64,000 nucleotides of DNA from Poseidonibacter lekithochrous (GCF_013283835.1 NZ_CP054052.1:1984001-2048000); one strand, 5' to 3'. Positions 8,979-18,623 are shown, numbered from the stretch's first letter. The notes: generated from the sequence alone by a model not told the origin. Numbers and translations are program-made.

Positions 8979-9746
8979 TTAATCTTCTTTTGAATAATCT
9001 AAGTCTTCTTTATTAAAGAATGTAGATGTTTGAATATTTGAGAACGCTGCTTTCATTGAAACAAAAATTTGAGGATTATCTTCTTCTAATTTTGCTAATA
9101 AATCTTTTGATTTAGCTCTTGCATAAGGCATTTTAACATCAAATCTAAGTCCTGGACATGCTTCATCTCCAATTACATTGATTTCATTTTTATCAGCAAA
9201 TGCTCTTAATTGTCTCTCTCTACAGAAAATTAATGGTCTAATTACTTCAAGTCCATTTTCAGCTTTATAAACTGGAGGCATTGATCTCATAGTACCATTG
9301 TAGAAGAAGTTCATAAAGAATGATTCCATAGCATCATCTAAGTGATGTCCTAAAGCTACTTTGTTATAACCTTGCTCTAATGCAGTTGAATAAATGTACC
9401 CTCTTCTCATTCTTGAGAAAAATGAACAGAAAGATGAATTTTTTCTGATTTTTTCACCAGCTAATTCAAAAATTTCAGTATCAACGATTTCATGCTCAAT
9501 ACCATGTTCTTTACAATGGTCAGCTAAAAATTGTACTTGTTCACCCATTCCATAAGTTACTGTTACAGCTTTGAATTCAAAATCAAATGGTGCAACTCTT
9601 TTCATATGGTTTAAAGAGTGTAATAATGTAAGAGAGTCTTTCCCTCCTGAGAATCCAACTAATACTTTGTCGCCTTCTTTTACAAGACCGTATTCTGCGT
9701 TAGTTTTTCCCACTAATTTAGATATTTTTTTACTTAGTTCAATCAA
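8979..9746 (-). CDS. TtcA family tRNA 2-thiolation PP-loop ATPase
   Basis: About 255 residues. The PP-loop SGGKDS is near residue 45, followed by the TtcA-like ALGHHLDDAMESFFMNFFYNG and RPLIFCRERQLRAFAD. TtcA adds sulfur to C32 of tRNA using an Fe-S cluster held by three cysteines. Here the expected CxxC reads CSFF, so the second cysteine is a phenylalanine, while a later CPG may supply the distal one. The start is taken as TTG at 9746, with AGGAT 7 nt upstream; an in-frame TTG at 9776 has no site. Family membership is good; exact activity is uncertain because of the missing ligand. Confidence 0.78.
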   Translation of the reverse strand: MIELSKKISKLVGKTNAEYGLVKEGDKVLVGFSGGKDSLTLLHSLNHMKRVAPFDFEFKAVTVTYGMGEQVQFLADHCKEHGIEHEIVDTEIFELAGEKIRKNSSFCSFFSRMRRGYIYSTALEQGYNKVALGHHLDDAMESFFMNFFYNGTMRSMPPVYKAENGLEVIRPLIFCRERQLRAFADKNEINVIGDEACPGLRFDVKMPYARAKSKDLLAKLEEDNPQIFVSMKAAFSNIQTSTFFNKEDLDYSKED

Positions 9747-9966
9747 GATATAAATCCTATTTAAATTTTTTTGCAATTATATCTAAAAAGTACTCAAGAT
9801 TACACTTTTTACTAATAAAAAAATATTTGATTATAAAAAATGTTTATTATTCACCTAAATCAAGCTAATAAACTTGAATTAAATAGCCTTTTTTCTTAAG
9901 GAACAAAGAATAATAGATTTTATGTAATTTATTGTAATTTTTTACTAAGATTTTAGATAAAAACTA

Positions 9967-9972
9967 TATAAT
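9967..9972 (+). promoter_or_regulatory. -10 box in the 9747-10004 gap
   Basis: CTATATAAT ends at 9972, 33 nt before the ATG at 10005. The rest of this 258-bp gap is featureless A/T-rich DNA with no ORF, tRNA or repeat that I can support. Confidence 0.4.
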
Positions 9973-10004
9973 TTCATACTAATCTCAACTACAAAGAAAT
10001 AATA

Positions 10005-10202
10005 ATGACAACAGAAGAACAAGAAATCTTTAAAGAAAAAATCGCAGAAACAATTTTGCCTATGGCAGTTAATATGACAGAAGATCAAATCAGAAATATT
10101 ATTATTACAGTTGAGAATGAAAATCCTGAATTACCTGTAGGTTTTGCAGATATGTTATTTCAACAAATCATGGTTCACAAATACAATTCTAATCAAATGT
10201 AA
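10005..10202 (+). CDS. small acidic hypothetical protein
   Basis: 65 residues beginning MTTEEQEIFKEKIAETILPM, with a mixed helical pattern and no membrane segment or cysteine. The ribosome site is weak (AAGAAA). It has its own -10 box and is bounded by long gaps, so it is probably monocistronic. No family is recognised. It is kept because codon use matches its neighbours and the reading frame is clean. Confidence 0.55.
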   Translation: MTTEEQEIFKEKIAETILPMAVNMTEDQIRNIIITVENENPELPVGFADMLFQQIMVHKYNSNQM

Positions 10203-10301
10203 TAACTTAAAATTTTATGTTTCAGTTGGTTATATCGATATTAAATATTTAAATTTATTCTAAATTCATCTAATATTTAGCAAGTTTTAATGCTTTATCG
10301 T

Positions 10302-10307
10302 TATAAT
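10302..10307 (+). promoter_or_regulatory. -10 box for the HTH-like gene
   Basis: TATAAT preceded by a T-rich stretch, giving a predicted transcript start near 10313 and a leader of about 26 nt. This caps how far upstream the coding region at 10339 can begin. Confidence 0.5.
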
Positions 10308-10338
10308 TCCCGCCCAAAAAATTTTAAAAGGCTTTCAA

Positions 10339-10656
10339 ATCAGAATCACAGTAACGGTAAAAGATTTAAAAATATTACAAGAACTTTGTAAAGATCATGG
10401 ACAAGCTGAATTATATAAAAAACTTCATATTGAAGAAGATAAATATCAAAAAAGTTTGACTGAGAAAAAAAGTAAAGCAACTAAAAAAGCTACTAAAACT
10501 AGACAAGAAGTTGCAAAGAAAAAAATTGAAGCATCTGTAAATATGATGAGAATGTTTAATCAAAAAATCACTGTTTATTCAGTAGCTAAAGAAGCACAAG
10601 TAAGTTATAATACTGCGTTAAAATACAAAGAATTTATTACACAAAATGCAAAATAA
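10339..10656 (+). CDS. HTH-like DNA-binding protein, apparent non-standard AUC start
   Basis: An ATG/GTG/TTG-limited call begins only at TTG 10456, but the frame is open back to a stop at 10288-10290 and codes clearly from about 10342 (RITVTVKDLKILQELCKDHG). No standard start exists there. The codon just before is ATC at 10339, and AAAAGG at 10326-10331 lies exactly 7 nt upstream, the spacing of a real ribosome site. The product would be about 105 residues: a basic Lys/Thr-rich middle and a C-terminal helix-turn-helix (VYSVAKEAQVSYNTALKYKE). It may be a small nucleoid or plasmid-type regulator. A base error or a true AUC start are both possible. Confidence 0.6.
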   Translation: MRITVTVKDLKILQELCKDHGQAELYKKLHIEEDKYQKSLTEKKSKATKKATKTRQEVAKKKIEASVNMMRMFNQKITVYSVAKEAQVSYNTALKYKEFITQNAK

Positions 10657-10772
10657 CTAGAAATATTTTATATCTTCTAGTGCTTTGCTAAACTACATAT
10701 CTACTCACACACAAATTAAGTAACAATTATTTATTTTTTGGTAATATTTCATTTACTATTTAGGAGAATGAA

Positions 10773-11993
10773 ATGAGAGAATTTATAAATTATGATAAGT
10801 CACTAGAGATACTAAACAATATTAATCTATCAAAACCTACTACTCAAAAAGAGTTCTTAATCAATGCTATTGGAAGTGTTATTGCAAGTGATATTGTTGC
10901 AGATCACAATAGTCCAGAATTTCCAACATCTGGAATGGATGGATATGCAATCAAGCATGAAGATCAAAAGAATAAAACAATAAAAATTATTGATAAAAAT
11001 CCTGCTGGAACTGTTGTTGAATCAATTGTTGAAACTGGTGTTTGTATTAAAACATTTACAGGTTCATTAATGCCACAAGGAAGTGATACATTAATACCTA
11101 TTGAGAATGTAGAAGTTAATGGTGATGAAATTACAATTATAAAAGAAGTACCTTTTGGATTTGCCACTAGAGCTATTGGTGAAAACTATGCTAAAGATGA
11201 AGTTCTTATTAAAAAAGGAACGGTAGTTGGTTTTGCTGAAGTTGGAGTATTAGCTTCTTTAAATATTGTTCAAATACCTGTTATTGTTAATCCTACAGTT
11301 GCAATTGCTAGTACTGGAAGTGAAATCCTTGATTTAGGTGAAGTACAAACTAATGATGCACAAATAAGAAGCTCAAACCATTTAACTATTGAAGCTTTAT
11401 CTAAAAAAGCTGGTGCTAATACATTACAAATGGGTATTGTTGAAGATGATATTGACTCTATTACAAACTTACTAGAAACAGCTTTAGATAAATCTGATGT
11501 TGTAATTACAACGGGTGGAGTATCTGTTGGTGATTATGATTTTGTACAAGATGTAATAAAAGATAAACTAAAAGCAGAAGTTTTATTCCATGGTGTTACT
11601 ATTAAACCAGGAATGCATTTATTAGCAGCTGTTAAAGATGGTAAGATAATTATTGCATTACCAGGATTTGCTTATTCATCAACTGTATGTGCAATCTTAT
11701 ATGTATTACCATTAATTTATAGATTCAGAAATTCAAATGAAAAATTACCAATTGTAAAAGCTAGAATCTCTCAAGATTTCCCAAGAAGAATGCCAAAAAC
11801 AATATTTACAGCTTGTAATGTAGAATATACAAATAATGAGTATCAAGTAAACTTTGATGGTAAGAAAAAAGGAACAAGTGCAATTTTAACAAATATGTTA
11901 GAAAGCCCTGCTCTTTTAATTCAAAAAGACGATAGTGAAGATATTAAAAAAGGTGACTTTGTAGATATCTTATTATTAAACGATCTAAAATAA
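10773..11993 (+). CDS. moeA: molybdopterin molybdenumtransferase (MoeA), divergent
   Basis: 406 residues with the four-domain MoeA layout: SPEFPTSGMDGYAI near residue 47, GTVVESIVETG, GENYAKDEVLIKKGTVV, the MoCF-binding core STGSEIL, then TTGGVSVGDYDFVQDV, and a C-terminal beta domain. It inserts molybdate into adenylylated molybdopterin. The usual LPGNPVS loop reads LPGFAYSS here, a notable change at a conserved site, so this may be a paralogue with altered function. RBS AGGAGA precedes ATG 10773. It ends at a bidirectional hairpin. Confidence 0.85.
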   Translation: MREFINYDKSLEILNNINLSKPTTQKEFLINAIGSVIASDIVADHNSPEFPTSGMDGYAIKHEDQKNKTIKIIDKNPAGTVVESIVETGVCIKTFTGSLMPQGSDTLIPIENVEVNGDEITIIKEVPFGFATRAIGENYAKDEVLIKKGTVVGFAEVGVLASLNIVQIPVIVNPTVAIASTGSEILDLGEVQTNDAQIRSSNHLTIEALSKKAGANTLQMGIVEDDIDSITNLLETALDKSDVVITTGGVSVGDYDFVQDVIKDKLKAEVLFHGVTIKPGMHLLAAVKDGKIIIALPGFAYSSTVCAILYVLPLIYRFRNSNEKLPIVKARISQDFPRRMPKTIFTACNVEYTNNEYQVNFDGKKKGTSAILTNMLESPALLIQKDDSEDIKKGDFVDILLLNDLK

Positions 11994-12000
11994 CATTAAC

Positions 12001-12024
12001 GAAGAAACATTAAAATGTTTCTTC
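12001..12024. terminator. bidirectional terminator hairpin
   Basis: An 11-bp perfect stem around an AA loop between convergent moeA and the PAS-GGDEF gene, with T-rich sequence after it (CTCTTTCTTT). It overlaps the last codons of the cyclase. Confidence 0.75.
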
Positions 12025-13656
12025 TCTTTCTTTACAAATAATAGCAGTATTTCTACCTTGATTTTTAGCTTTATACAAAGCTTTGTCTGCTAATTGATAT
12101 ATCTCTTTTTGAGATAGTGTTGATGTACTTTCAACTACTTTTACACCAATAGATATTGTCAAAAAATCATTAACCTTATTCTCTTTATGCTCAATTTCTA
12201 GATGTTCAATACTTTCTCTTAAATTCTTTGCTAGTACTTCTATACCACCAATATCAACACCTGAAGTAATAATTCCAAACTCTTCACCACCAAGCCTAAA
12301 AACAAAGTCATGTGATCTTTTTAGAGTATATTTTAAAGCTTGCGCAACTTCATGTAGAGCTTTATCACCTGCATCATGTCCATATGTATCATTATATTGT
12401 TTGAAATAATCAATATCTAAAATCATAAATATGATATTTTTAGAATCTCTTTTATTTCTTTTTAGTTCAATATCAAAGGTTGTATTAAAATGTCTTCTAT
12501 TATATATTTTTGTAAGATAATCAGTAATTAATAGTTTTGATATCTCTTTTTTATCTGTTATATCATTATATATAGATGTAAAACCTACAATATTTCCATC
12601 ATCATCAACATTAGGAGTTATTGAGTTTTCAACCCAAAACATTGAACCATCTTTTTTTACGTTTTGATGTTCACCTTTCCAAATGCGACCTTTTAGAATT
12701 GTTTCCCAAAGTTCACGAAAAATATAATCATCATTTTCTGGATGTTTAAAGATATTGTGTTTTTTTCCTATTAGCTCTTTTTTACTATAACCTGTAAATT
12801 TACTATAAGCATCACTCAAATCAATAATAAAGCCATCTTTGTCAGCAATACTAATCAAAATATTTTCATTTACAATTTTTACATATTGTTCTAGACTTTT
12901 TCTTGTAAGTTCTGCTTGTGTTATATTATGACCTTCACAGGCAATATAAATCACTTCATTATTATCATTAAATATTGGTGTATAAGAAAAATCTACATAT
13001 ATCTCTTCTTCATTACTATCGATGAAGGTCTTTTTATTTTGAAGATTTGTACCTTTTGAGGCCATGGATATTTCTAAATCAATATTTTCTTTACATGAGT
13101 CTTTCCACCATGATAAAGAAGATAGTTTTTTACCAATAATATTAGATTCTTTTTGATTTAATATTTTTAAAGAAGTGTCATTTATTTTTAGTATTTTAGA
13201 ATCTCTATCTAATAAGACTATTGAGTTAAAAGAATTATTGAAAATAGTATCTAAGATGTTTTCAGTTAATTCTAATTGGTTATATAACTCTTTTTCTGCA
13301 GTTATATCAGTAATATAACCATAATAATGACTTAACTCACCTTTTTCATTTCTAATAATTTTTGTAACATGACTAACCCAAATAATTTGATTGTTTTTTA
13401 CAATCCTATATGGTTTATAAATAAATTCATCATTTGAAGTTTTTGAGACTTGAGTTCTTTGAGTTAGGAATTCTGACAAATCATCTTTATGAACAAAATC
13501 TTCATGTCTGATTTTGTTATCTAAAAATTCTTTTGCCTTATTCCCATATATATCTAATACGTTATTTGTTACGTATTCTAATCGCCAATTTACGTCTTTT
13601 TTTAAAATAAAAAAAACTGTTGGACTTTGATTTAAGTAGTGTAATAAATTATCCAT
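12010..13656 (-). CDS. PAS-PAS-PAS-GGDEF diguanylate cyclase
   Basis: About 548 residues, soluble. There are three PAS domains (roughly 8-120, 130-250 and 258-375; the third has the FTGYSKKELIGKKHNIFKHP style of redox or aerotaxis PAS). A GGDEF domain follows from about 385, with LDIDYFKQYNDTYGHDAGD and active site GGEEF. RSHD five residues before the active site is an intact RxxD inhibitory site, so product feedback is expected. The start is ATG 13656, with GGAAG 5 nt upstream; TTG at 13668 is less likely. The signal is unknown. Confidence 0.9.
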   Translation of the reverse strand: MDNLLHYLNQSPTVFFILKKDVNWRLEYVTNNVLDIYGNKAKEFLDNKIRHEDFVHKDDLSEFLTQRTQVSKTSNDEFIYKPYRIVKNNQIIWVSHVTKIIRNEKGELSHYYGYITDITAEKELYNQLELTENILDTIFNNSFNSIVLLDRDSKILKINDTSLKILNQKESNIIGKKLSSLSWWKDSCKENIDLEISMASKGTNLQNKKTFIDSNEEEIYVDFSYTPIFNDNNEVIYIACEGHNITQAELTRKSLEQYVKIVNENILISIADKDGFIIDLSDAYSKFTGYSKKELIGKKHNIFKHPENDDYIFRELWETILKGRIWKGEHQNVKKDGSMFWVENSITPNVDDDGNIVGFTSIYNDITDKKEISKLLITDYLTKIYNRRHFNTTFDIELKRNKRDSKNIIFMILDIDYFKQYNDTYGHDAGDKALHEVAQALKYTLKRSHDFVFRLGGEEFGIITSGVDIGGIEVLAKNLRESIEHLEIEHKENKVNDFLTISIGVKVVESTSTLSQKEIYQLADKALYKAKNQGRNTAIICKEREETF

Positions 13657-13721
13657 AATAGCTTCCAAAAGTGTATATAGAATATACTACAACACTTTTG
13701 GTTAATAAGACAATATGAGAA

Positions 13722-14864
13722 TCAGTCTTTTTTAAGAGAAAACTTAGATTTTGTGAAATCTACACTTTTAGGTACAGAAATATGGCTATTGTCTGTTTTT
13801 TCTGTAAAAATTGGTGTTTTTATTGGTTCTTCTTTTTTAAATTTGTTTTTAAATAAATGATAGAAGATTAATACTAACATTAATAAAGAAGCAAGTGATT
13901 CTATTAATGTGCTTTCTTCATGAATCATTGATACATTTAAAAGACTTAAATCTCCTAAGAAAGTATCATAAGCCATACCAAAACATAAGGCTAATATGAA
14001 AATTGTAATTATATAGATGATTAAAGACTTCTTCCCAAGCATTTTATATACTATACTCATAGTCACAGCACTAGTAGCAGGTCCTGCTGTTAAGAATATA
14101 AATACTGCACCTGCACTCATACCTTGCATCATTAAAGCAGCAGCAATTGGCAAAGATGCCGTTGCACAAGTATATAAAGGCATAGCAAATAACATAACAA
14201 CTATATATGTTAAGAACTGATTATCAAATAGTATTTTACTATACTCTTCAGGCATAAAAGTAATAAATAAAGCCCCTAAAATAAGCCCTATTAATAAAGC
14301 TTTTGCCATATCTGAAAATAGTGTTCCATATCCATATTTAAATACTTTGATTATTGAAAAGGATTTTTTTTCTTCTGTATTACTATCACAACAAGAGGAA
14401 CTAGAACAACAAGAGCTTTCTTCAATTTTTTCTTCTATTTTATTTTTTGATTCTTTTTCAAAAAAGTTTTGTACTAAACCCACAGTAATTGCAATAATAA
14501 TAGATGAAACTACTCTAAACAAAGTAAATACAAAACCAAATAATGAATAAGTAGCTAATATAGAATCAACACCAGTAATAGGAGTTGAGATCAAAAAGCT
14601 CTGAACAGCACCTTTGCTAGCACCCTCTTTTCTCAAACCTTGAGCTAGTGGAATAACAGAGCATGAACAAACAGGAAGAGGTATTCCAAATAGTGTAGCT
14701 TTTACAACTGAGCTTGTTGAGTCTTTTCCTAAATGAGAAGAAACAAAATCATCTGGAACTATTTGTTTTAAAATACCTGCAATAAATAGTCCTAGTATTA
14801 CATATATTGAAAATGCATCTAAGAGTACTAAGAAGTTATTTGCAAAACTAATCGCTAAGTCCAT
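13722..14864 (-). CDS. SO_0444-type Cu/Zn efflux permease (DUF318/ArsP-like)
   Basis: About 380 residues and roughly eight membrane helices in two halves. The conserved motif IPLPVCSCSVIPLAQGLRKE lies near residue 65 and the repeat-half motif PLYTCATASLPIAAALM near 235. The cytoplasmic loop between halves carries SSCCSSSSCC, a cysteine cluster typical of this family and suited to binding a soft metal. The product probably exports copper or zinc. It starts at ATG 14864, 6 nt after GGAG, and overlaps rmuC by 17 nt, so it is the distal gene of a ste24-rmuC-permease transcript. Confidence 0.83.
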   Translation of the reverse strand: MDLAISFANNFLVLLDAFSIYVILGLFIAGILKQIVPDDFVSSHLGKDSTSSVVKATLFGIPLPVCSCSVIPLAQGLRKEGASKGAVQSFLISTPITGVDSILATYSLFGFVFTLFRVVSSIIIAITVGLVQNFFEKESKNKIEEKIEESSCCSSSSCCDSNTEEKKSFSIIKVFKYGYGTLFSDMAKALLIGLILGALFITFMPEEYSKILFDNQFLTYIVVMLFAMPLYTCATASLPIAAALMMQGMSAGAVFIFLTAGPATSAVTMSIVYKMLGKKSLIIYIITIFILALCFGMAYDTFLGDLSLLNVSMIHEESTLIESLASLLMLVLIFYHLFKNKFKKEEPIKTPIFTEKTDNSHISVPKSVDFTKSKFSLKKD

Positions 14865-16248
14865 TTTCATCTCCTAATAGTTTTTTTGTATCTATTCTTT
14901 TTTTTGTTTTAACACCTAATTCTAGTAAAGCTTCACTTCTTTTAAGAAGATTTCCATTACCAGTAGAGAGTTTATTTATTGCTCCATCATAGGCTTTTTG
15001 TGTTTTAGAGATATTTGTTCCAATATCTTCTAGGTCTTTCACAAACAGTGCAAACTTGTCATATAAGAACCCTGCTTTTGTAGCAATATCTAAAGCATTT
15101 TCATTTTGGTGTTCATATCGCCAAATATTCTCTATTGTTCTAAGTGTTACAAACAATGTAGAAGGTGATACTAACATTATATTATGCTCAAAAGCAGTTT
15201 TGAATAAGTGATTATCATTTGAAGCAGCAAGCATAAAAGCTCCTTCAATAGGAATAAACATTAATACAAAATCTAAAGTTTTAACATCATCTATATCTTC
15301 ATAACTTTTAGCACTAAGACCTTTGATATGAGCATATAGAGATTTAGTAAGCTCTTTTGTAGCTTCTTCTCTTATTTTAACATCTTCTGTTTCAATATAT
15401 TTTAAATATGCATTTAGAGAAACCTTAGAATCTATTACAATATCTTTATCTTGAGGTAAGTGTACAATAACATCAGGTCTTAATCTTTTACCCTCATTAT
15501 CTGTGTATGAACCTTGAGTAGAATACTCTTTTCCTTCTCTAAGTCCTGTTTGCTCTAAAATCTTTGATAGAATCATCTCACCCCAATCACCTTGGGTTTT
15601 GTTTTCACCTTTTAGAGCTTTTGTAAGATTTAGAGCATCTTGTGAGATTTGATTATTCAACTCTTTTAGGTTCTTGATTTCTGTTAACAGTGATGATCTT
15701 TGTTTTGTTTCATCATTATAAATATCATTTACTCTTTTTCCAAAAGTATCTAACTGGTCTTTAAAAGAAGTAACAACTTGATTTAGATTTCTATTAGATT
15801 TTTTTTGATTTTCTTCAAATAGTTTATTTGCAAGACTTTCAAATTCTAGTTTTAATTGAGCTTTTGAGTTTTCTAATAAAGATATCTTTTCATTAAAATT
15901 TTCTTCTTTTATGTCAAATTCTCGATATAACTGATCTTCTTTATTAGAAAATATCTCTTCTTGTTTTGACAATCTTAATTGATATGATTTTTCTAAGTTT
16001 TCTAGATTTTCTCTTGAGTGAGTTTCAAATGTGTCTATTTTGTCTTTTAGATTTTCATTTATATTATTTAAGATATCTGTTTTAGATTCTAGAGAGTTTA
16101 TTTTAGTTATAGCTTCTTGTTCTAGTTTTAAAAGTTTTGTTTTATATTTTTGTTTTACTATTTGCCATGTTGCAAGAACTGCAACAATGACAAATATAAT
16201 AAGTGAAATACTAAGATAATTTATATCAAAAGTACTATTAATCAACAT
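14848..16248 (-). CDS. rmuC: DNA recombination protein RmuC
   Basis: 466 residues. One N-terminal membrane anchor (residues 9-30) is followed by a long coiled coil (about 35-200). The RmuC core then has QGDWGEMILSKILEQTGLREG, GKRLRPDVIVHLPQDKDIVI, DSKVSLNAYLKY and LDFVLMFIPIEGAF. This is a PD-(D/E)XK-like nuclease region linked to suppression of inverted-repeat rearrangement. It overlaps the upstream protease gene by 11 nt and the downstream permease by 17 nt. Confidence 0.93.
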   Translation of the reverse strand: MLINSTFDINYLSISLIIFVIVAVLATWQIVKQKYKTKLLKLEQEAITKINSLESKTDILNNINENLKDKIDTFETHSRENLENLEKSYQLRLSKQEEIFSNKEDQLYREFDIKEENFNEKISLLENSKAQLKLEFESLANKLFEENQKKSNRNLNQVVTSFKDQLDTFGKRVNDIYNDETKQRSSLLTEIKNLKELNNQISQDALNLTKALKGENKTQGDWGEMILSKILEQTGLREGKEYSTQGSYTDNEGKRLRPDVIVHLPQDKDIVIDSKVSLNAYLKYIETEDVKIREEATKELTKSLYAHIKGLSAKSYEDIDDVKTLDFVLMFIPIEGAFMLAASNDNHLFKTAFEHNIMLVSPSTLFVTLRTIENIWRYEHQNENALDIATKAGFLYDKFALFVKDLEDIGTNISKTQKAYDGAINKLSTGNGNLLKRSEALLELGVKTKKRIDTKKLLGDENGLSD

Positions 16249-17485
16249 CTACAAAATCTTCTTTTAAAGCATCTTTAGAGTTATTGTTTACATCGAAACC
16301 AAGCTCTTTGAATCTCTCAACTAATGGTGGATGAGAGTAATAGAAGAAAATATAAATAGGATGAGATAAAGGAACTGATTTATTCTCATTTGCTAATTTT
16401 AATAAAGCACTAACTAAATCTTGTTTAGATGCTAAGTTTGAACCAAATTCATCTGCAGCATATTCATTATGTCTAGAAATCATAGAAATTAAAGGCATTA
16501 AGAAAAATGATAAGATAGGTGAAAAGATCATAAATACAGCAATAATTGTTGCTGGTTCTTGATTAAGTGATAATCCTAAGAATAATGATTCTGGAAGATT
16601 TCCAAAAATAGCAAAAAATACAAACATAACAACACCCATAATACCAATATTTTTAATAATATCACCATTTTTAAAGTGTCCAAGTTCATGACCTAATACA
16701 GCTAATAATTCATTATGACTTAGCTTTTCAACTAATGTATCAAATAATACAACTCTTTTAGTACTACCTAAACCACCAAAATATGCATTAAGTCTATTGT
16801 CTCTTTTACTTGCATCTACTGAGAAAACCCCAGAACTTTTGAAACCAACTTCATCTAATAATTTTTCAATTTTTGATTCTAATTCTTTATCTTTTAATGG
16901 CTCAAACTTATCAAACATTTTATCTCTAACTAATGGATAAACCATATTAATTATAATAATAACAGCAAAGATAAATGCGAATCCCCAAATCCACCAAGCA
17001 GGTAAGTTTTCAATAATTAATGAAATTCCAGCAATTACTAAAGATCCAAAAATCATAAATAAAAGTCCAGTTTTTACAGTATCTTTTATAAATAGAGATG
17101 CCGTCATATTAGAGAAACCATATTTTTTATCTAATTTAAATGTTGAGTAAATATCAAAAGGAAGAGTTAAAATCCAGTTAATAATTATAAATAAATCAAT
17201 AAAAATTACAGCTTTAAGCCATGGGTTTGTAGTTGTAACTACAGAGTCTAAAGCAGATAATCCAAAGCCAATCCACATAAAGAAAATTACAAATTCATAA
17301 AATGATGAAACAATAGATATTTTTTCTTTTTCAATTGAGTAGTTTGCAGCTTCTTTGTATTTGCTTGAATCTAAAATAATTGGTTCTAAGTTTTTTGCAT
17401 TTTTAACATATCCCACTTGCATAAATGAAGTGTAGATGTGAAATGCAAAATATAAGCAGTATGCTATTACAAATATTTCTAACAC
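16238..17485 (-). CDS. M48 family membrane metalloprotease, Ste24-like
   Basis: 415 residues from GTG 17485, supported by AGGA 7 nt upstream. Seven or so hydrophobic segments surround the zinc site LGHELGHFKNGD (HExxH, about residue 265), and the third ligand lies in NEYAADEFGSNLA. The fold and length match CAAX-prenyl-protease-1 (Ste24) homologues, which in bacteria act in membrane protein quality control rather than prenyl processing. Its 3' end overlaps rmuC by 11 nt. Confidence 0.88.
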   Translation of the reverse strand: MLEIFVIAYCLYFAFHIYTSFMQVGYVKNAKNLEPIILDSSKYKEAANYSIEKEKISIVSSFYEFVIFFMWIGFGLSALDSVVTTTNPWLKAVIFIDLFIIINWILTLPFDIYSTFKLDKKYGFSNMTASLFIKDTVKTGLLFMIFGSLVIAGISLIIENLPAWWIWGFAFIFAVIIIINMVYPLVRDKMFDKFEPLKDKELESKIEKLLDEVGFKSSGVFSVDASKRDNRLNAYFGGLGSTKRVVLFDTLVEKLSHNELLAVLGHELGHFKNGDIIKNIGIMGVVMFVFFAIFGNLPESLFLGLSLNQEPATIIAVFMIFSPILSFFLMPLISMISRHNEYAADEFGSNLASKQDLVSALLKLANENKSVPLSHPIYIFFYYSHPPLVERFKELGFDVNNNSKDALKEDFVDVD

Positions 17486-17567
17486 GAAATAATCCTTTTT
17501 TTGTTTAAAATTAAGGATTTATAATACTATTTTATTACTTCATTTTTAGTAAAAATTATTGTTGTTA

Positions 17568-18566
17568 TTATTCAGAAACTTCTTCATAAACTTCAACTCT
17601 ATTTCGTCCAAGTTTTTTGGCTTCATATAAAGCTAAATCTGCTTTGTGTAATACAGCTTCTAAATCATTATCAGTTGAACATAACATTGATACCCCAACA
17701 CTAACTGTAAACTTAACAAGTTGTTTTTTTGCTGTCTTATATTCTAAAGCTTCCATCTCTTTTCTAATATTCTCAGCAACAATTAATGCACCTCTTAATG
17801 AAGTACTTGGTAATACTGCAGCAAATTCTTCACCACCTAATCTACCAAAAACATCTGATTTTCTTAAAATCGCTTCTGTACTTTTTGCCATTAGTTTGAT
17901 TATATTATCACCAATTTTATGACCATATGAATCATTGATTAATTTAAATTTATCAATATCAATCATAAGAGTTGCTAATTGTTTTTTCTCTCTTCTATTA
18001 TATGAAATCATTGGGGAACAAGATTCAAAAAAACTTCTTCTATTTTTTACACCAGATAAAGAATCAATAGTTGCTAAAACATTTAGTTTTACATTTATGT
18101 TATTTAACTCTTTTGTTCTTTTATCAACTGCATCTTCTAGAACCCTTTGATAGTCTTTTAGTCTTCGCTCTTGGGCATTTAGTTTAATAGCTTCTAATAC
18201 AATTAATTCAAAATCAACTTTTTTTAATTTTCTAGGAATAATTTTATAAACAGAAGCATTATTGATGATGTTTTCAAGAGATTCTAAAGATAATGATTCT
18301 TTAAAAACTATATTTTTAGTATTTGGAGAGTTCTTATAAAGTTCTAACAAAAATTCATCATAAGATACTTGTGATGTATTGTTTCCATTAATTGTAATTA
18401 GTATTTCATTTCCAGCAATTATGTTATTGAAACACCCTATTAATGCCTGTTCTGCATTAATATAACTTTCAATAACATAATCACTATCTACTATTCTAGA
18501 TAGCTTATTATACAACTCATCTAATATCTCTACATCTTTATCAATACAAGCAATAATATATTTCAT
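17568..18566 (-). CDS. diguanylate cyclase with degenerate receiver-like N-terminus
   Basis: 332 residues from ATG 18566; GGAG lies 8 nt before it, and an in-frame TTG at 18581 is less likely. The N-terminal 125 residues look like a receiver fold (MKYIIACIDKDVEILDELYN) but lack a convincing phospho-acceptor Asp block. A coiled linker (about 135-160) leads to the GGDEF domain with MIDIDKFKLINDSYGHKIGD and active site GGEEF. RKSD five residues upstream is an intact inhibitory site. It is likely active and feedback-controlled, with an unknown input. Confidence 0.85.
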   Translation of the reverse strand: MKYIIACIDKDVEILDELYNKLSRIVDSDYVIESYINAEQALIGCFNNIIAGNEILITINGNNTSQVSYDEFLLELYKNSPNTKNIVFKESLSLESLENIINNASVYKIIPRKLKKVDFELIVLEAIKLNAQERRLKDYQRVLEDAVDKRTKELNNINVKLNVLATIDSLSGVKNRRSFFESCSPMISYNRREKKQLATLMIDIDKFKLINDSYGHKIGDNIIKLMAKSTEAILRKSDVFGRLGGEEFAAVLPSTSLRGALIVAENIRKEMEALEYKTAKKQLVKFTVSVGVSMLCSTDNDLEAVLHKADLALYEAKKLGRNRVEVYEEVSE

Positions 18567-18623
18567 TTCATAAACTCCCAATCGAGAATACTAGCTAATA
18601 TTGATTTAAATGTAAGTATAGTA

